64,000 nucleotides of DNA, from assembly GCA_026182355.1 (NCBI GenBank), contig JAPFBL010000084.1, forward strand, positions 10,151,501 through 10,215,500, given 5' to 3'. Both the position numbers and the translations under genes were made by a program. Position 1 is the first letter of the stretch. The number at the start of each line of letters is the position of its first letter. This stretch comes from Hermatobates lingyangjiaoensis. Taxonomy: Eukaryota > Arthropoda > Insecta > Hemiptera > Hermatobatidae. Shown here piece by piece: positions 24,193-38,236 of the stretch. The notes below the pieces were generated by a model, which was not told where the DNA came from, did not search any database, and saw only the letters and a list, made by a program, of their open reading frames with translations.

Positions 24193-24229
24193 GCTCTCTG
24201 ACGACGTGTTGGACGAACGGTCTCAGAGC
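24193..24229 (+). ncRNA. solo hammerhead-like motif candidate
   Basis: GCTCT, CTGACGA (24198-24204), C, short stem GT/AC, GAA, CGGTCTC, AGAGC. Stem I is a perfect 5-bp pair abutting the core. However, the bases after GAA do not self-pair, and stem II is only 2 bp. No repeat arms surround it. Confidence 0.2.
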
Positions 24230-24274
24230 GATTACCTCCATATCTTTTGTGGTGGGTTACTTGAATATATATAT

Positions 24275-24345
24275 ACATCTCAACGTCGAAACTACAATAA
24301 AAAATGATAAGTGTTTCTCGTTTCTTATTGTGGTTTGGTCCAAAG
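24275..24345. mobile_element. remnant of family F1 arms
   Basis: gaaactacaataa and tttcttattgtggtttggtcc are the outer ends of F1 arms brought together by deletion of the centre. A short TA run precedes it. Confidence 0.5.
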
Positions 24346-25272
24346 ATGTTAGTCCAATTTTTGAATATTTTACTATAATTAAATGTTGATTTTTACTCAT
24401 GTAAATGGAATCCTTTTATGTTTTAAAAGAAAATATTCCCACAGAAAAGATGTCAGTAAAAATTCATAGAAAGAACTGTTACAACTCACTTTGATATTTT
24501 GATTGCCATGCAAGGACTGATATATATAATACAATATCATTCAACTTAAGACACCTGACAGTGACTGTTAGTAGCCTGACAGGTCGTAGTCCTATTTCTA
24601 ATTGCAGGTTGTAATGATTATACATATGAAATAAATGAAAGTGCAACATTGCTGTCATAGCATTCAACGTTACTGTAAAAGATACAATAAATACTGCTCG
24701 AAATCATCTGTGAGCATTTTGATGAAACTGATTACTTGCATCCTTCTTTGTTCTTTACAGTGAACTACTTCGTTTTTCTAAGGTTTGACTTTGCCAGGGT
24801 AATTTCACTTTTGTTTGATAAGTCCCAGTTTAGGTATTTAGATAGATATTCGTTTAGTTTGAATATTAGATATGTAAACATTTAAGTTGCTAAATTTAAG
24901 AAGTTTTAATCTGGCGCTCCTGGAATTTTGACGTACGTCAGTTTGAGCAGGAATAGACGTACAATGATATAAAACCTTATTCAGTCTCTTCAGTATTTGA
25001 TAAAATTCGATAACTATACTTATTGATGCATACAGTTCAATAGCAGCACCTCTCTAAACTTGATATGCTTTATGTAATTAACATTTCCAGTGCGAGGAGG
25101 CAGCACTGCTTCATGTACTAACACTTTTCAAGTTGTGAAATACTATGATCATGGTTGTTTCTATATCATATTTGCCCCATTTAAATTCTGATAACTACGT
25201 AGGCAAATGAATTCAAATACAAGAAGGTTAGTTGTGTTTGGTTGGTATACTGAAGGTTCGTTTGGTTTGCAG

Positions 25273-25380
25273 GCAAGTGGTGTCAGCGAAGGGAATGGCC
25301 TGCGGACTCCAGGGCCGACCCCCGGAGGGGCATCCTCTACTCGTCTGTCTTCTTGGGTAGTCCAGGTGATTACAATTCTT
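25273..25380 (+). CDS. hth: homothorax internal exon A (conserved segment upstream of the homeodomain)
   Basis: This is an internal exon of homothorax, a TALE homeodomain cofactor that works with Extradenticle and Hox proteins in the nucleus. Reading with two leading bases that complete a codon (probably Gly, xGC), it encodes 35 residues from KWCQRREWPADSRADP to LYSSVFLGSPGDYNS. These correspond to the fly Hth segment RWCRREW ... LYSSVFLGSPDNF, which lies just before [10 protein letters not shown]. The acceptor is tttggtttgcAG (25271-25272) and the donor is GTAAGT at 25381. The exon is 108 nt, enters and leaves in phase 1, and is therefore symmetric. Skipping it keeps the frame. Its last base T joins GT of exon B to make Cys. 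GC content is far above the flanking intron. If the following intron is retained, translation adds only Cys-Lys and stops (TGT AAG TAG), which would leave out the homeodomain. Homology is recalled from the fly protein, not searched. Confidence 0.93.
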
Positions 25381-25964
25381 GTAAGTAGCGATTGATATAT
25401 GCTAGGTGTGCCAGCCTTAACATATTTCATTCCCAATTTACTTAACTTTTTTTATTCAACTTATTTTTTTTAAAAAGAGTGCAAGTTAATTAATTTGTTT
25501 GTCTTCATATGAAAAATAATTTCGTTTATTAAAATATAAAAAGTCAAATTTATTTTCTGAAACCGTTTTTAAAAGAAATTGTTCCATAAAAAAATTTAAA
25601 AAAATAACTTTATTTTAAATTTAATCTTATCACTTAGTTTTAAATCTTAAAAAATTAATGTACATTTAGATACTAAATTTTGAATCATTTGATTGCGTGA
25701 AGTAGTATCTACAGAGCAAAACGTACAAACTTGCTTTCTCTTGTTAAACTATCTTTTAAGTTGTTAACAATGAATGTGATTTATATGTGCAATGATTTAG
25801 TACTCTATGTTTTCCTACCATATAGTCTATCAGTCGCGTAAAATACCCTTGTTCATAGTGGAGTTTATTAACGATGTGCCATAGAATAGTTTCGTTGCTG
25901 TGAAGTTTATTGTTGGTATGTTACCTGTACAATCAAAGGAATTGTTTTTTGAAGATATAGAGTA

Positions 25965-25970
25965 AATAAA
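25965..25970 (+). terminator. possible poly(A) signal AATAAA downstream of exon A
   Basis: AATAAA lies 585 bp into the intron after exon A. It could end a retained-intron, homeodomain-less hth transcript, but AATAAA is frequent in AT-rich DNA, so the call is weak. Confidence 0.12.
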
Positions 25971-26139
25971 AACGAATGTGAGAAAACGCTTTCTGTTTCT
26001 ATTAAATGTTACTGCTATGCATGTTAATGAATGTATTTATACCCAGCTATATGTATGAATAACTATGCAGAACAGCTCAGAGGTAATAGACTGGGAATAA
26101 GCTTGAGTAGTCAGATAATTGACGCTCTGGTACTGGAAA

Positions 26140-26670
26140 CTTTTTTTTGTGGGGATCAGTGGTGCTTTGAATTGATGAGTAGGAAGGAGTCAAAGAAGGC
26201 TGTGGTTAGGAGATCGTCGTGCTTCGACCATGGCCAACCAATACTGACTCACGCCCCAGCCCAGCCTTACCCCAAATCCCACCCAACTATTATACATCTC
26301 ATTAATTCCGGAGTGTTTTTTTTTTCTTTTCCAACTTTGTGGGTCAAAGACTGGTTTTATAAATAATCTCAACTCTCTTGTAACTCCAATCAAGGTCGTG
26401 TCGATTGACAGATGTATTAATTATGAATACCTGTTTGTATAATACATGATAGGAGAAAAAGATTGGTGCGTGGGGCTGGTGAAAGTGGTTTGATTGCCGG
26501 TGATTAGGCGGGGGTGGGGCGGGCGGTGCGCCTGCGCGCCGTCACCTAGCGACCGTCCCGCCATCACCAACCCTTACCATCGATTCCCCCCTCTCCTGTC
26601 ACACTATTTATTTATTGCTCTACAATATTTACTGCCTTCTCTACCACTCCCTCACCCCATAAGGTCTTGT
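26140..26670. other. large GC-rich island with CpG-rich hairpin
   Basis: This is one of the most GC-rich patches of the window, G-rich first and then strongly C-rich. At 26499-26568, GGTGAT-TA-GGCGGG pairs with CCCGCC-ATCACC around a CpG-rich loop. Two overlapping small frames on opposite strands look incidental. No coding match was recognised. It lies 0.8 kb downstream of exon A, so it may be a conserved regulatory or splicing-related segment (inference). Confidence 0.35.
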
Positions 26671-27062
26671 TCATGATAGGAAACAAAGATACAAAGATGC
26701 CTTCTACCCTTTTTTATTTTTTTTTTCATTTTGGTCTCTTTAACCTCTGACAACTCTACGAGGATTAAAGAAATATTTCTTTAGCTGTTTGAGGCAAAAT
26801 ATTAAATTATGATCATCTTAACATTATTTCAAAATTATAATTAAAACACAATAACTATATCTTTAAATAATTGTAAAATGACGCCACTATCTCGAAATTT
26901 AAGAAACCTGAACACAATAAATAGGTAAAACATCATCAGCTTTAAAATTGCTGAACATTAATATTTCAAATTTTATTATAGACATGAAATCTAAAATTCT
27001 AATATAGTACAACTCATTCAATCGGTTCCTCTTAGTAACTATACTTTAATACATTAATAACA

Positions 27063-27241
27063 AGATTTCACAATAAACACGTGAAATAATCAATATCCAA
27101 ACCACAATAACAAATGGAAAAAAAACTAAAATCTTTCAACCGTAACAAACGGCCTTCACCACAGACCGTGAAAGACAAAGGCTTCTTGTTACAATAGAAA
27201 GATCTTAGTTTTTTTTCTCATTTCTTATTGTGGTTTGGACG
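27063..27241. mobile_element. family F1 palindromic element, old copy
   Basis: Starts atttcacaataaacacgtgaaat, then inverted arms caaaccacaataacaaatgg / catttcttattgtggtttgg with a damaged core (AACCGTAACAAACGGCCTTC on the left, GTTACAATAGAAAGATCTTAG on the right). There are no flanking TA tracts here. Confidence 0.7.
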
Positions 27242-30200
27242 TTAATACATTAATATACATAAAATTTTTCATGTTTTTGTTATATAAACATACATTGTTT
27301 ACTCTTTGTATATTCATACATGTCTTGGCAGAAGAGCATACTATAATGTCCATATGCCGGAATAATGAATAAAATATGTTTCTAATTAGGTTTACAGCAT
27401 ATTTAATCTGTTCTAAGCTGGTAAGTTGTGTATAATATATAGTTTTGGTGTTGTAGTACCTAATACGCGTTTACCTCTGTATGACTGACATAGGAAGCCA
27501 CCTGACTGTGTTTAGCTGACAAGCTGTTAATAAATTTCATTATGATCTTGAAGATTTAAAAATAGTTTATTCTTGGGTATGGATTACTATTGATAACATT
27601 ATTAAAAAAAAAAAATAAAAATCTAGCTGCTCTGTTCCTGTATTTTCTATTGTCATCAAACAAATGGAGTAATCAGTGTTTACCTACATAAAATGCTGTC
27701 GATAGAACATAATTTTATCTTATTTATCTTAATTATGTACATATAGTTTACATTAGTTGAGGTTACCCACTTATTAAGATGTGACAGAACACTTTACGAT
27801 ATCTATCACACATTCTCTGGTAAGGCGTACATCGCTAACACAGGTTGATGTTCTTTCTGCCGTTGTCTGGCTGTGTCAGATGATTGGTGTTGTCCTAGAC
27901 ACTGTAGGAAGACGATTTTCTATTAGCTCCTCTGACGAATAGTTATTTATGTGTATTTATTTCTTTAGTGGCTTTATTATGATAATTACCTGAATATTAG
28001 GCAGAGTAGAAGACAGAATTTGGTGTTGATGTATTGTTAGTATTCTGAAAGAGCAAAATAATAGAGCAGCAGAATGTTCATTTCAAGGCTTCACGACTCC
28101 CACAGATGACCAAGAGGGTTTCCCTTGAGAACGCTACTCAAAATACTGCAGAGTGCCAACACCAGAGTCCCTATCTATTCTACTCATGTAGTAAAACTCG
28201 TACAGGTGTAATTCACTTTTTACAATAATTTATATGTTTCTTCATATGCACTGTGAAATTATAAATAGAGATGTCACAGTGTCAGAATATCTGAGAAAAT
28301 GTCACATTAATAAACATCAGTTGTTGACGAATTTTTCTCGGATGTATAATATTAGCTTTACTTTTTACTGTTCATTTCAAAGACTCTTAAAAAAAATTAG
28401 CATTGCCCAAATTGAAGCCATTTTAACAGTCTACCTATGACTAAATTTTACCTCCAATAATCGTTAATTATTTACTGTTTTAAACGTAAAGACTATATTG
28501 AACTCCTATTGTATTGTTCGCCTGACTGTTTCTTAAATTTGAGAATTTAAATAAATTTGGTTCATATTTCAAGTGAATTTGGAAATTATTAATTACAGCG
28601 TTAATATTTTGAGATCCAGAATTTTTTTACACAGTATTGTATTACTTATTATGCTTGTAGACAATTAAATTAGGCATACTTTTTTGAAAAATGATGTACA
28701 AAAAAGAAGTATTGGTATTTTACTGTCTTATGATGAAATTTATATTTTAAATTTTGATTTAAAAAACGAATTTAAAACGAGCTAAACAACGTTTTTGGAA
28801 AAAGGTTCAGAGTTTTATGTTAAAATTTGTGTATTACTTTATTCATCTTTCCAGCCCATGTTTAAAATAGAATATCTTAGGTCTGATCTTTCATCATTTC
28901 TGGTTAGATTGAAATTTTTGTAGTTGTTCTTTTCATCTGTGTTGAGTTTAAGTGAATAGTTATTTAGAGAAAAAAATTGTTTGGTTTTGTAGAATTGTTT
29001 CTTTATTCACCTGATACGTTCCTCTAAGTATTTGATTATAGGCAGTCTAAAAGGACAAACCCTACGATTGCATAGACGAAAGTGCCTAGTAGTACGATTT
29101 AGATTTGTAAAAAATCTCTTTTGAAAGGCTCATAGATCAGCACTATTGACAACTGCTCTTCTTACTCCGATAGTGGCGATAAAATATCTGTATTTACTAG
29201 AAAAATGTAATAACTTTGTTTTTGCAACTGAATTAACTTAACAGTTAAGAAACAAAAGTTCGTTTTGGTTTCGCAGGAGTGAAGAAAAAATAACAATAAT
29301 TGATGACAGCTTGTTTTATTAAAATACAGGTATACATGTTTTGCTCGACTGAATTGTAAAGTATCCAATCTGAATATCAAGAAAATCAAAACACCTTTGA
29401 ATTAAACTATCAAATAAAAATAAATATAATTCATACGTATGACAAACAAAATCTATGAATTTATGATTATACCGTTCAATTTATAAAAGAATGATTTTTA
29501 ACAAATACCTTTAATTAATCGATAGTTCTTAATTTCAACAGGTGAGTAAAATACAAATGAATGAAACGTTAGCAGATATTAAAGTAACTGATGATTCTAC
29601 AAAAGGCTCGGTAAAAATATTTACATCACCAACAAGCGAATGCCAAAATGTAACAAATTACAAAGGCCAATTTTGCACTTTTATAGTCAATTAAGATTTT
29701 AAGGTCTTTGATGACGTAACTGGGAAAAATGTTTTAGATAAATCTGTAGAAATAAAACAATCGACTATCTGTCTTGATGTTTTCTCTAAAACTATTTATT
29801 TGTTTTTAAAATATTTTAATATGAATATTTTGCTACTAATTTTTTATATATTTTAATTCTTGTGACTTTTGCAGATTTAGATGTAGACCTTATCTAAAAT
29901 GCATCCTCCTACAACTCTTGAAGACGTAATTAACAATACTTGCTTTGTTTATGAGTAGCTTTACACGCAGAGGGTACAGTTACAGCCTGTTAAAGGAAAT
30001 TAGTGCCGATGGATACACCATATTCTGCGTATGACTTCATTATGCAAAATTCATGTAAAGTATCTCAATAAAATATACATTTCCAAGTTGGCTTGTTAAT
30101 GTAGTTTCGGAATATTTGTGGTTATTAGGGTCTATATCTAAAACTCTAAGAGGAGTTCGATAAAAAACAAAGATCTATGCATATAGATCCTGCATTAGAT

Positions 30201-30439
30201 GTAATCTTGAAGTAACATAAGGTGACTGTAGTTTTGAGCTCTGTGTTATTATGATGTAACTGGTAAGAAATCTTTGCCAGTTACTCTTAAAGGAGTATGA
30301 TTACTATTTAGGTTCACTTTCGTCATATTAATGCAATCGACTGCATTGTTTATCAGTTAGTACAATATAAGTAGTTACTGAAACATTATAAAACAAATTA
30401 AACTTTTCAATCAGAAACTATCATAAACCGATGACTGGA

Positions 30440-30720
30440 ATAGGCTTTGACCGAGGGATCAATTTGTTTGAAATAGAGTGCTATGAAGGAAATCAATTCA
30501 TAAGACTTGAGGAGGCTGTTTGGGACAGCGGCTAATTATGGTGAGGAATAGTGGAGGCTGGCCTCTAATTGTAGCTGTGGGGCAGATCCTCCTTTTTACC
30601 ATCTGGACCTTATTGATTGTGCCTGGTGTGTTAATGGCGACGACTGGTTGTGACGTTTTCTAAATGAACTGACTTCTCCGACTCTCCTTCTTTCTCTTTT
30701 TCTCCTCTTCCCTCTCTGAC
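30440..30720. other. GC-richer island ending in a polypyrimidine tract
   Basis: G-rich part 30500-30610, then C/T-rich 30670-30720 (tctccttctttctctttttc). Contains one TAATTA (30533-30538). No coding content recognised. Confidence 0.25.
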
Positions 30721-33700
30721 TTCATTCTATTATATCGCGAAAAATCATTACAACCTTCAGTCTTTTTTTCAAATTGTTAGGCATATTTTAAATAGTTATA
30801 AAGCCAGACAGGCAGCTTTGGGACCAAGGAGATAAAATGTAGCGACTGAAACTTTAAATGAACTACTAATTTGATGTATTATTTAAATTCTCATATAAAT
30901 TTTAAATAAATAAATGTTTAACTTTCAAAAACCAAAATATTTGATTTTTTTTTTAACTAAGCTAACCAAATTCTATATCGACCAGTTTACGATTCAATAT
31001 ATGTATATTATTCTTAAAAACATGCTTACTATCTTCTAAGAGCTCACTTTATATTCGTGTATTAATTCTGTTATAAACATTAATTTAAACTTACGAAGAG
31101 GAAGTGAGAAGAGCAAATTTCAATTATATAATGTATGTAAATTTCACATTTTTATGAAATTATGGCATGTACATAAAGCCTTTAAAATAAAGGCTTTACA
31201 TAAAAAATAAAGATTCGTTAACAAATTTAAAGAAACATCAAGGAAATGATCATAATAATGTCCTTGAACTGTTTGATCTCTTGTACTGTTTGTCAGACTT
31301 ATAGAATGAACACAATCATATGACATATGTAAATTACTGTATTATATAAACTGAACTTTTTTTTCTCCATTATGAAATATTGAAGTCATAATGCAAAAAC
31401 ATGACATATATTTCGTGTGATTTATCTCTGTCCATAATCTGCTGACTCTCGAATGTTTTCTTTGTAAGTTTCCAAAGATGGAATGAATTTTCATTTCTTA
31501 TTTATTCTCATAAGGTACGATCTATAATGAAAATATTCCAGTTGCACCCTTTCACTTCTTAGAATGTTGTATGGATTTAGTTTGCCGATCAGGTAATGTT
31601 TCCTACCTGAATGGCATTTTTATTATAAAAGTGTGGTTTCCAGTAATATGACTCAGAAACTACCTTGCATATTAAAAGCTTTTTTTCGTTTTTCAATGAT
31701 TTTTGAAACTTTCGAGTTCTTAAAACTGAATGATTGGAAAAGTAAGTCTGGTTGTTTACGTTCCGCATATATGGTCATATAAACAGTAGTAACTACTGTT
31801 CTTGTTTCAACTTTCATACTTCTAGTTTTAAGTAATCAAGAGGTCTTGACAAAAATCGCCGTTGTTCTACAAACTTAGTACATGACTTAGTGCCATAATA
31901 TGACTGACTCAGTCTATTAGTTAATTATACTCTCGGGCCTGTACATTGTCATGACCTAACAATTGTTTACTTGAAACCACAACATTCTGACAGCTACAAA
32001 CAAGCTGTTGCTATAGACGTCCACTGAGACTACCCATCAGAAAAAAAACAGGACAAAATATCTTCGACCCAAACATTACGTTCATTAGAGGGACTTTTAC
32101 TTTTTTTTCATTTAATATACGGCTGAAAATATTAAGAAACAAGAATTAATAATGTTACGAGGCTTTCAGTATAAATTGCATTAATTATAATAAGCTTATA
32201 ATTACTAGTAGCTTATAATAAAAAGTGTAACTAGTAGCATTGTATTTGACGTCTCCTCATTTATGTAATATATTATTTGATCGCCTTATTCTTGTATTTG
32301 TGTTTTTCTTACTTTGTTTACACAAGTGCACTCTATTTTACTTATGACAGTAAATAGGTAAGTGGTTCTTATGAATTGTTTGAAACGACCGTATATAATA
32401 TGTAAATATATAAAAATAAAATTAAATTTATATTAGTGTGTAGAATATGGGAAAGACACTCGAAACGTTAAGCGAACCTCAGAACATTTAAACAAGCACT
32501 CTTAATATAACTCAGAACATAATTACTTACAGTTAGCCAGGTTTTTCAAAATATTCCTTTCACATTTATTGTGAAAGTGTTCAGTAAGTAAATACAGGGT
32601 TTGATATCTATTAGTCTAATATTGTAACGCTGGATCACAAAATCAGTTGGCATATTTATTTCATTTACATCTTTTTTTGGTTATTTTTTTTATTCCAATT
32701 AATGTTATTTATTTAATTGAATTAATATAATTCACTTTATAAAGATAACTAAATGACAGTGTTAAAAAAGTTAAATTTTGCAGCTTTTATTCTCATACGA
32801 AGTAATCAATATCAGGGAGCTGGTAAAAAACTTCCAAGGTTTCCTTTCACTAGAAAAGATAATGGATGTATTTTTCGATAATATCAGATGACAGTGCATG
32901 TTCTTCACAGAAAGGGGACGTCAATGAAACGGGGTGGAATATCTGATGCAGCCTAGGGAGGTCGGTAATGGCATGATGAATTTGTTTAGTGGATGTTGTT
33001 CTGCTGTGGTAGGGCATCAATGAGTCTCAAACCCGTACATTACTTCAAGCATAGTTGACAAGAAAATAATACGATAACAATCATAAGACAAGCTGTGTTT
33101 AGAATAATTCTTTAATAAGTACAAATATTACCCCGTGCACAATCTATGTTTAAATATGCTATTTATATTAACTTCATACTTTCCTATATACCTTAAATCA
33201 CAAATTTCCGAGTTTTCAACATTTAATAGAGCGGGTATCCAGCTTACATCTGGCCATATAACCTGTGATTTCTGCGAGCGTGCTCTACAAAACTTCACGC
33301 AACGCTATCAGCTTTGATAACATTTCTCTTTGTCAGTTTGTCAAAATAAATAAATAAATAAATAAATTGAATTTGGCCAAAGTTTCTTCTACAACTATAC
33401 TAGTTTATTTTCTCTCTAATTTAATGTGATTTACGAAATTTTACGATTAAATAGGCTTAAGGGGAAATGATTCGTTTAATATTTATTGCTACTCCAATTG
33501 AAAATTGCTAGCAGAATTTTGGGCTAAGGTAGTCACGGAAGAGTAGTTACTGGCATACTTCCAAATAACAATTTTGTGACATTAATTTCAATGCCTTTCT
33601 TTAGTTTTATTGTGCTAGCCTCTCCAACCACCTCCGTCGTTTATTTGTTATTTCGTTAATGGTTCGTTCTAATGTATACATTAATTCAAACGCCTCTGCA

Positions 33701-34699
33701 AACAGAGGAATTAATTACTATTTAGCACACTAATTTAACAATTTCTAATCTTTTTCCAAGCTTTGTTTCCCTTGAGTTCATTCTCGGATGTCGAGTCCCA
33801 TTACCGTTATTTTATATATTAAATATAACGAGCTCTGACCTTCATCGAAATGCTCTTCCTTCCCAAAGGCTTTGCAGTCTTGTTAACAAGCTATAATTAA
33901 ATCTGATTTTCTTGTTGTTTTTTAATCTTTTTATTATAATCCCAAGTTCTAGATCCTTTAGAAAGATATTTAACAAGTTTCTGTACAACTGAAGAAGATA
34001 AAAACACATTTTAACGTAATATAAAATTTAATAATAATCTTGCACTAGAAGGACGTATGAATACGAATAAAACTAAAACAGTATTATCCTATTTTTTTAT
34101 AAACAAATTTGAAATTTGTCAATATTTTTCAACGAAATTATTTATTTTTTTCGTCTTCACATTTTTCAAAAAGACCTATTACTTCCATTAGGACTTGATA
34201 GAAGTTAATTGGTAGGTTTCATTATCCTATTACTCGTGAAGTCATATGAATTAAAATTATTAGTTGTACATTATTTGGTTACTTAGTTAATTTGGTTATA
34301 CAACGTGAATACTTGTTTGTTAAAATATTGCTATTTATAAATTTTTAAGCTAAAAAATTATAATACTGTAGTAATGACCAACTAAATACGTGTCATTCCG
34401 CTCATTCGACTTAATAAAATCGATAACCAATATATATATTTCTTAGTCATTTGGGATTAAACATTGCACTATACCTTCTTTTAAGAATATAAAAGAATAA
34501 ACATATAATTAATAATGTTAGAAACATTATGTTAATAATTATTTCTTGCTATGAGGTAATATGGAAAAGTTGTTTTCTGATGATAGCCTAAAGTGAAAAG
34601 TTAATACATTAAACGGTGTAGAAAAAGGTAATTTATATTTATTTTAGAACTGAGGCGACGAAAAAGTATCAAAACTTACTTGGAGAGTTGTTATTGAAA

Positions 34700-34880
34700 A
34701 AGTTATATCAAGTGGTAGATAGGGACGCGGAGTATGACATCGATTCTGTTCACTGGTGCCCCATCTCGCAAATCACCATCGATTATTTAACTCTCTACTT
34801 GTTTATATTTTTTCCTCAAACTTTCCTTCTTACTAATTTTTCCTTGTGATTGAGTCAGTAAGCCAAGGCGATTAGTTATG
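34700..34880. other. GC-richer patch
   Basis: Raised GC around 34715-34795, followed by a C/T-rich run. Contains TGATTGAGTCAG (34848-34859), combining a TGATTG-type PBC/Hox half site with a TGAGTCA AP-1-like word. Function not shown. Confidence 0.2.
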
Positions 34881-35221
34881 TCTTTCAATATGAAATTCTA
34901 TTTTATTGTTTTACTTTAGGAACCACATCCTAATTAGTTTAGAAATCATTCATATCAGAAGTAAGCATTACATTTTTTAAATTAGAGAGTAATTATTGTG
35001 AGTTGCATTTTAATATTACCTTAAAATATCTTTTTTAAATGGACTTATGGTACATTATTTTTATAAGTTTAAAGATCGAAAGTATGTCCCTTGGTGTACG
35101 TATGGTTGGCTAACATTGTTTTTTTTTTTTAATTTTAATGCTTGATTAAGTAATTAAGTCTCATTTATTTATTTAATCACAGGGACAGATCTACTTCTGA
35201 GAGGTTATGGGAAAAGCTCCG

Positions 35222-35505
35222 ATAGATTGTTAATTCATACGCAAGCTCGGCTTTGTGAAAGCAAAGCACACATAAAAAGCTTGGCATTGGATGCAGTCCA
35301 AACGATAAACACAGTTACAGGAAGTACAGGAGCTTTTACGAAAAATAGGGTAGATAGGTCTGTTAAGAAAAGAGGTAAAAAAAGGAACCGGCTTGACATC
35401 CGGTTAAACATCAACATTGGACCATACCACCAGTGATATTAGGATGGTTTGGGGAGGAAATATACATGTGAAAATAGAGATCTAAAGTAGCTGTTTTCGG
35501 CATGA
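35222..35505 (-). pseudogene. Penelope-like element, linker and GIY-YIG start
   Basis: On the minus strand: an equivalent of SLFSHVYF.PKP, then GGMVQC, a damaged linker, FFTSFLNRPIYPIFRKSSCTS, CNCVYRLDCIQC and AFYV, then a frame change into PSLRMN. This is the PLE linker and start of the GIY-YIG endonuclease. It is head-to-head with the plus-strand PLE material that follows. Confidence 0.8.
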
Positions 35506-35509
35506 GTTG

Positions 35510-35970
35510 AACGTCTGTTCAGTTTTTGTTATTTCTTATCTACTTTTTTAATTATTAGTTATTTTTGTTACTTAGTATTTAATATTTAGTTTTGTTTTTT
35601 TTTCTTATCTATTTCATTCTTTTCCTTTCCTCTTTTTATTTGATTTTAATTTATTGTTTGGTTTATTTATGTTATTTAGTTTTTTTTCTTCAGTTACTTT
35701 ATTTTTTGTCGCTTCCCCTCCCTGCGTTTGTTGGCAGCACTTTTACTGTGACTGCTACAAAGGGATTCTCCAGTGTGACTTCGCTCCTCAAGCAAGTCAC
35801 ATCTCCTCTTCTAATGATGGTGATTCGTCGAAATATCAACGTCCCTTGCGTCTCCGCAGTCCTTGTCTCCCTCTTTCTTTTATCCTGAAGATGTATTTTC
35901 CAAAAATTTTAGGTGGATAAGAAACAGATTGTTTCTTTTGTCTGTGTATTACATTTCTTCGATTTTGAAC
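35510..35970 (+). mobile_element. PLE 3' untranslated region and degenerate family C motif
   Basis: A T-rich stretch (35525-35715), then the block cctgcgt...caaagggattctccag shared with 17110-17260 (minus), then a damaged family C motif near 35795-35842 (CTAATGAT ... TCGAAATATC). The tail leads to the longest TA tract in the window. The open frames here follow the T-rich tail and are not genes. Confidence 0.55.
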
Positions 35971-37627
<1,657 letters not shown>

Positions 37628-38170
37628 ATATATATGAGTGTGTGTGTACGATGGCAGCAGGTCTTCACTTAAGTATACGTTATTGAAATTAGCAGCAGCT
37701 TCTGCATTGACCACTTTCTTACTGAATCTCTCTAGCTTCCTTATTACTCTGCAATGAAACTCTGGTAGCTTTCAAGGAAGGTTAGCGAAGGACATGAATA
37801 AACATAATAACCTTAAGGTTAAACACAAAACAACTTGAAACAGTTTTAAAAAAAATTTTCATAACTATACTTATTCAACTAAATAGATTATAATCGTAAT
37901 AACGAAACACTACTAACTCTACTGAAATTAGGTACTACGGATATTGTAAACTATGGGAAAAAATACTACGAAACAAACCAATAAAGAACTACAACCTTTC
38001 TGATGTCATACGCAATTATCAGCTACAAGCCAATATTAATTAAGGCATTAATCTTTTGTTCATTAGCCTTTATTAACCTTTAATTATTGTGTTTTACTTT
38101 TTTTTTTGCTGTTATCAACTTCTGGACCACATTTAATTTGTCACACCATAACAAACACCCACATAAGCGC

Positions 38171-38177
38171 ACACACG

Positions 38178-38234
<57 letters not shown>
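38171..38234. repeat. (CA)n microsatellite
   Basis: A 64-bp CA tract. Both strand readings give Thr-His or Val-Cys repeats, which are artefacts. Confidence 0.98.

Positions 38235-38236
<2 letters not shown>

Larger units (their letters stand above)
1..25272 (+). other. hth intron upstream of exon A (at least 25 kb; 5' end outside window)
   Basis: No exon was recognised in this stretch. I looked by eye for the MEIS-domain signature ([39 protein letters not shown]) and for the segment expected just before exon A (SELTYDG) and did not see them. The first 7.9 kb is plain AT-rich intron with two GC-richer islands and one short direct repeat. From 7.9 to 13.7 kb and from 20.4 to 24.4 kb the intron is full of retroelement debris and (TA)n tracts. 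Inference that this is intron rests on exon A lying on the + strand with a good acceptor. Confidence 0.8.

Noticed and set aside
25161..25436. 91-codon minus-strand frame and 62-codon plus-strand frame over exon A
   Set aside because: Both are shadows. The real reading frame is the third one, which has splice sites and matches Hth.
26031..26393. 111- and 67-codon frames on opposite strands in the GC-rich island
   Set aside because: Opposite-strand overlap, low complexity, no domain. Long frames follow from raised GC.
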